Below the pieces are notes generated by a model. The model was not told where the DNA came from. It saw nothing but the letters and a program-made list of their open reading frames with translations, and did no database searches. A stretch of DNA of 64,000 nucleotides from Algoriphagus sp. NG3 (lineage in GTDB: Bacteria; Bacteroidota; Bacteroidia; Cytophagales; Cyclobacteriaceae), in NCBI RefSeq assembly GCF_034119865.1, contig NZ_CP139421.1, positions 992,001-1,056,000 on the forward strand. The letters run 5' to 3'. This document shows, one piece after another, positions 62,534 through 64,000 of this stretch. The position numbers were made by a program, and so were the translations under genes. Position 1 is the first letter of the stretch, and each line of letters begins with the position of its first letter.

Positions 62534-62592
62534 AAGCTTTGCAAAGTGGAAAATAGGGTGTTTGACCTAGACTCCCAAAATAAATCCATCGA

Positions 62593-63675
62593 TTATAACT
62601 TAACCGTTTCTCCGGTTTTCACTGATTCGTCACAGGCAAAAGCGATTTTCAGGCTATTAAGTGCATCTTCCAAATGACTTTCAAGGGCGATATTCTCTTG
62701 GATTGCCTGAAGAAAGTGACGCTGCTCCCGGTTACACAATTCCTGATGGTCAGGTTCGTCTTTGAGATCTATCCACTCATCAGCTTTGGTGAATTTATTC
62801 TCGGCATCTATTGTCGCATGGTGAATCCGGATGGATTCAGTTTTGGTATGGGAATCCACGTTGTCAGATTTCCCACTAGCCGATGCATTTTTTGCCGTAA
62901 TTGAGACAGAACCCTTTGGCCCGAAAACATCTTTTATGAAAAAGGCCGTCTCACTCACCATAGGTCCCCAACCAGCCTCATACCAGCCAACTGAGCCATC
63001 TTCAAATCGGATTTGTAGTTGCCCGTAATTGTAATTATCAGTTGAAATGTCTTCCGTTAGTCTGGCGCCAATGGCAGAAACCGAAATAGGCGTTGACCGT
63101 GTCATCTGGCACATCACATCTATGTAATGCACCCCGCAATCCACAATCGGGCTGAGGCTTTTCATCAGGTTGCGGTGCACATCCCACATGTAGCCTTGGC
63201 TTTGCTGATTTAGGTTCATCCGCATTACCAGAGGTTTCCCCATCTTTTGGGCCTCTGAAATAAATCTGATCCAAGAAGGATGGTGCCTTAGAATATAACC
63301 TACCACCACCTTTTTTTCTGTTTCCCGAGCTTTGGCATTTATTCGCTCACACCCGGCTATGGTATCAGCCAAAGGCTTTTCAATAAAGACATGGCATCCA
63401 TTTTCCAATGCTTTAATCGCAAAATCCTCATGTGTATCCGGATAAGTAGATATACAGACAGCGTCTGGTTTGCTCTGTGTAAGTGCTTCATCAAAATCCG
63501 AAAACAGGGGGTAATCAGCTTGAAGTTCTTCGTTTAGTTTTCTTTTAGACTCTCCCCGGGAAACCAATCCGCAGATCTCGAATTCGGGAAAATTGTGATA
63601 TGCTGTGGCATGGGCAATGCCCATATTTCCGCAGCCTACCACAAGGATTTTAACAGGAGTATTGGTGTTAGACAT
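62593..63675 (-). CDS. Gfo/Idh/MocA-family oxidoreductase
   Basis: About 360 residues from MSNTNTPVKILVVGCGNMGI; a longer frame starts eleven codons earlier and would overlap the cyclophilin end. The Rossmann motif VVGCGNMGIAHA is at the N-terminus, VFIEKPLADTIAGCERI holds the EKP motif and SPIVDCGVHYIDVMCQM carries the conserved Asp-x-x-x-His. These enzymes oxidise or reduce sugars and inositols with NAD(P). As the most upstream member of the cluster, it may act on the sugar or a side substrate; the exact role is unknown. Confidence 0.88.
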   Translation of the reverse strand: MSNTNTPVKILVVGCGNMGIAHATAYHNFPEFEICGLVSRGESKRKLNEELQADYPLFSDFDEALTQSKPDAVCISTYPDTHEDFAIKALENGCHVFIEKPLADTIAGCERINAKARETEKKVVVGYILRHHPSWIRFISEAQKMGKPLVMRMNLNQQSQGYMWDVHRNLMKSLSPIVDCGVHYIDVMCQMTRSTPISVSAIGARLTEDISTDNYNYGQLQIRFEDGSVGWYEAGWGPMVSETAFFIKDVFGPKGSVSITAKNASASGKSDNVDSHTKTESIRIHHATIDAENKFTKADEWIDLKDEPDHQELCNREQRHFLQAIQENIALESHLEDALNSLKIAFACDESVKTGETVKL

Positions 63676-63704
63676 TTTGGGTGAACTCTGATATTTCAAT
63701 TTGC

Positions 63705-64000
63705 TCAATTCTTTTTTTTCATTACGTCCTCCTTGGACAGGTAGATGATGTTGACATCCAAGGTGATTGGTTTAAGTGGTTCATCAGTGCTATCTCTTTT
63801 TACACGCACGATCTGCTCGATGACAGTCATTCCCTGGATCACCTGACCGAAGACTGTATAGTCTCCATCCAGTCTTTGCAACCCTTCGGGATTCTGCACT
63901 ATATAGAATTGACACCTTGCAGATAATTTCCCGGGATTATCATCTCTGCCTGCGCCTACAGCACCATAGACGTGCTTCAGCTCAGGTACAAATTCCGGTT
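63705..64000 (-). CDS. Cyclophilin-type peptidylprolyl isomerase (5' end outside window)
   Basis: The minus-strand frame is open to the window edge, so only the C-terminal 97 or so residues are seen. HVYGAVGAGRDDNPGKLSAR then CQFYIVQNPEGLQRLD and DYTVFGQVIQGMTVIEQIV match the end of Bacteroidota cyclophilins. The FGQVIQGM strand-helix is part of the isomerase core. The stop is 29 bases before the chosen Gfo/Idh start, so it is probably unrelated to the sugar genes functionally. Confidence 0.88.
   Translation of the reverse strand, partial: PEFVPELKHVYGAVGAGRDDNPGKLSARCQFYIVQNPEGLQRLDGDYTVFGQVIQGMTVIEQIVRVKRDSTDEPLKPITLDVNIIYLSKEDVMKKKN

Overview
The window looks like a chromosomal segment of a Bacteroidota bacterium, most likely order Cytophagales (Cyclobacteriaceae-like). 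The reasons are Bacteroidota-typical families (DUF3822, DUF1573, LVIVD-repeat lipoprotein, Bacteroidota LptE), the order secG / TPR protein / lptE / sigma-54 activator / miaB, and many small dispersed palindromes in the spacers. This taxonomic call comes from protein style and synteny, not from a search.

Region 1 (1-38,400) is mostly ordinary chromosome. It holds a truncated lipase-like hydrolase, a VOC protein, a secreted GH67 alpha-glucuronidase, a two-gene AddAB/RecB-like helicase-nuclease operon, a minus-strand envelope cluster (LVIVD lipoprotein plus two barrel-like proteins) and a PQQ-type sugar dehydrogenase fused to PKD and cytochrome c domains. It continues with a DEAD-box helicase with a DbpA-like tail, groESL with a sigma-54-like promoter, secG-lptE-sigma54-miaB, dinB, pabB, yceI, a gamma-carbonic anhydrase, pyrE, coaD, two Nudix genes, a RecD-like helicase and a DUF1573 protein.

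Region 2 (38,500-51,550) is the accessory part and the most interesting. It starts with a frameshifted AraC-domain fragment and a gene whose N-terminus resembles leaders of eCIS-associated (contractile injection system) proteins. Next come two group II introns end to end: a decayed one (about 39,590-40,077) directly abutting an apparently intact one (40,078-41,940). The intact intron ends exactly at a half recombination site. From there to 50,121 there are four gene cassettes separated by three long palindromic sites and bounded by two half sites. In each cassette the 5' end (GTT plus six bases) is the reverse complement of the start of its own 3' palindrome. This is the signature of integron attC cassettes. 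The cassettes carry a PhyH-family oxygenase, a three-gene type II restriction-modification system, a DUF2290 plus superfamily 1 helicase pair, and an aminoglycoside-phosphotransferase-like kinase. At the integrase position is a tyrosine recombinase that does not look like a classical IntI: it lacks the integron-specific insertion and carries two HARP-like repeats at its N-terminus. It points in the same direction as the array.

Region 3 (51,551-64,000) has an ABC exporter, remnants of a small-protein/nucleotidyltransferase pair, a HAD phosphatase and an esterase. The end is a minus-strand sugar catabolism cluster: mutarotase, FucP-type permease, two SDR dehydrogenases, lactonase, fumarylacetoacetase-family hydrolase and a Gfo/Idh oxidoreductase. 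It fits oxidative L-fucose degradation, although no fuconate dehydratase is present, and it is interrupted by a YhcG/DUF1016-type PDDEXK nuclease. A truncated cyclophilin closes the window. No rRNA, tRNA or CRISPR array was recognised.
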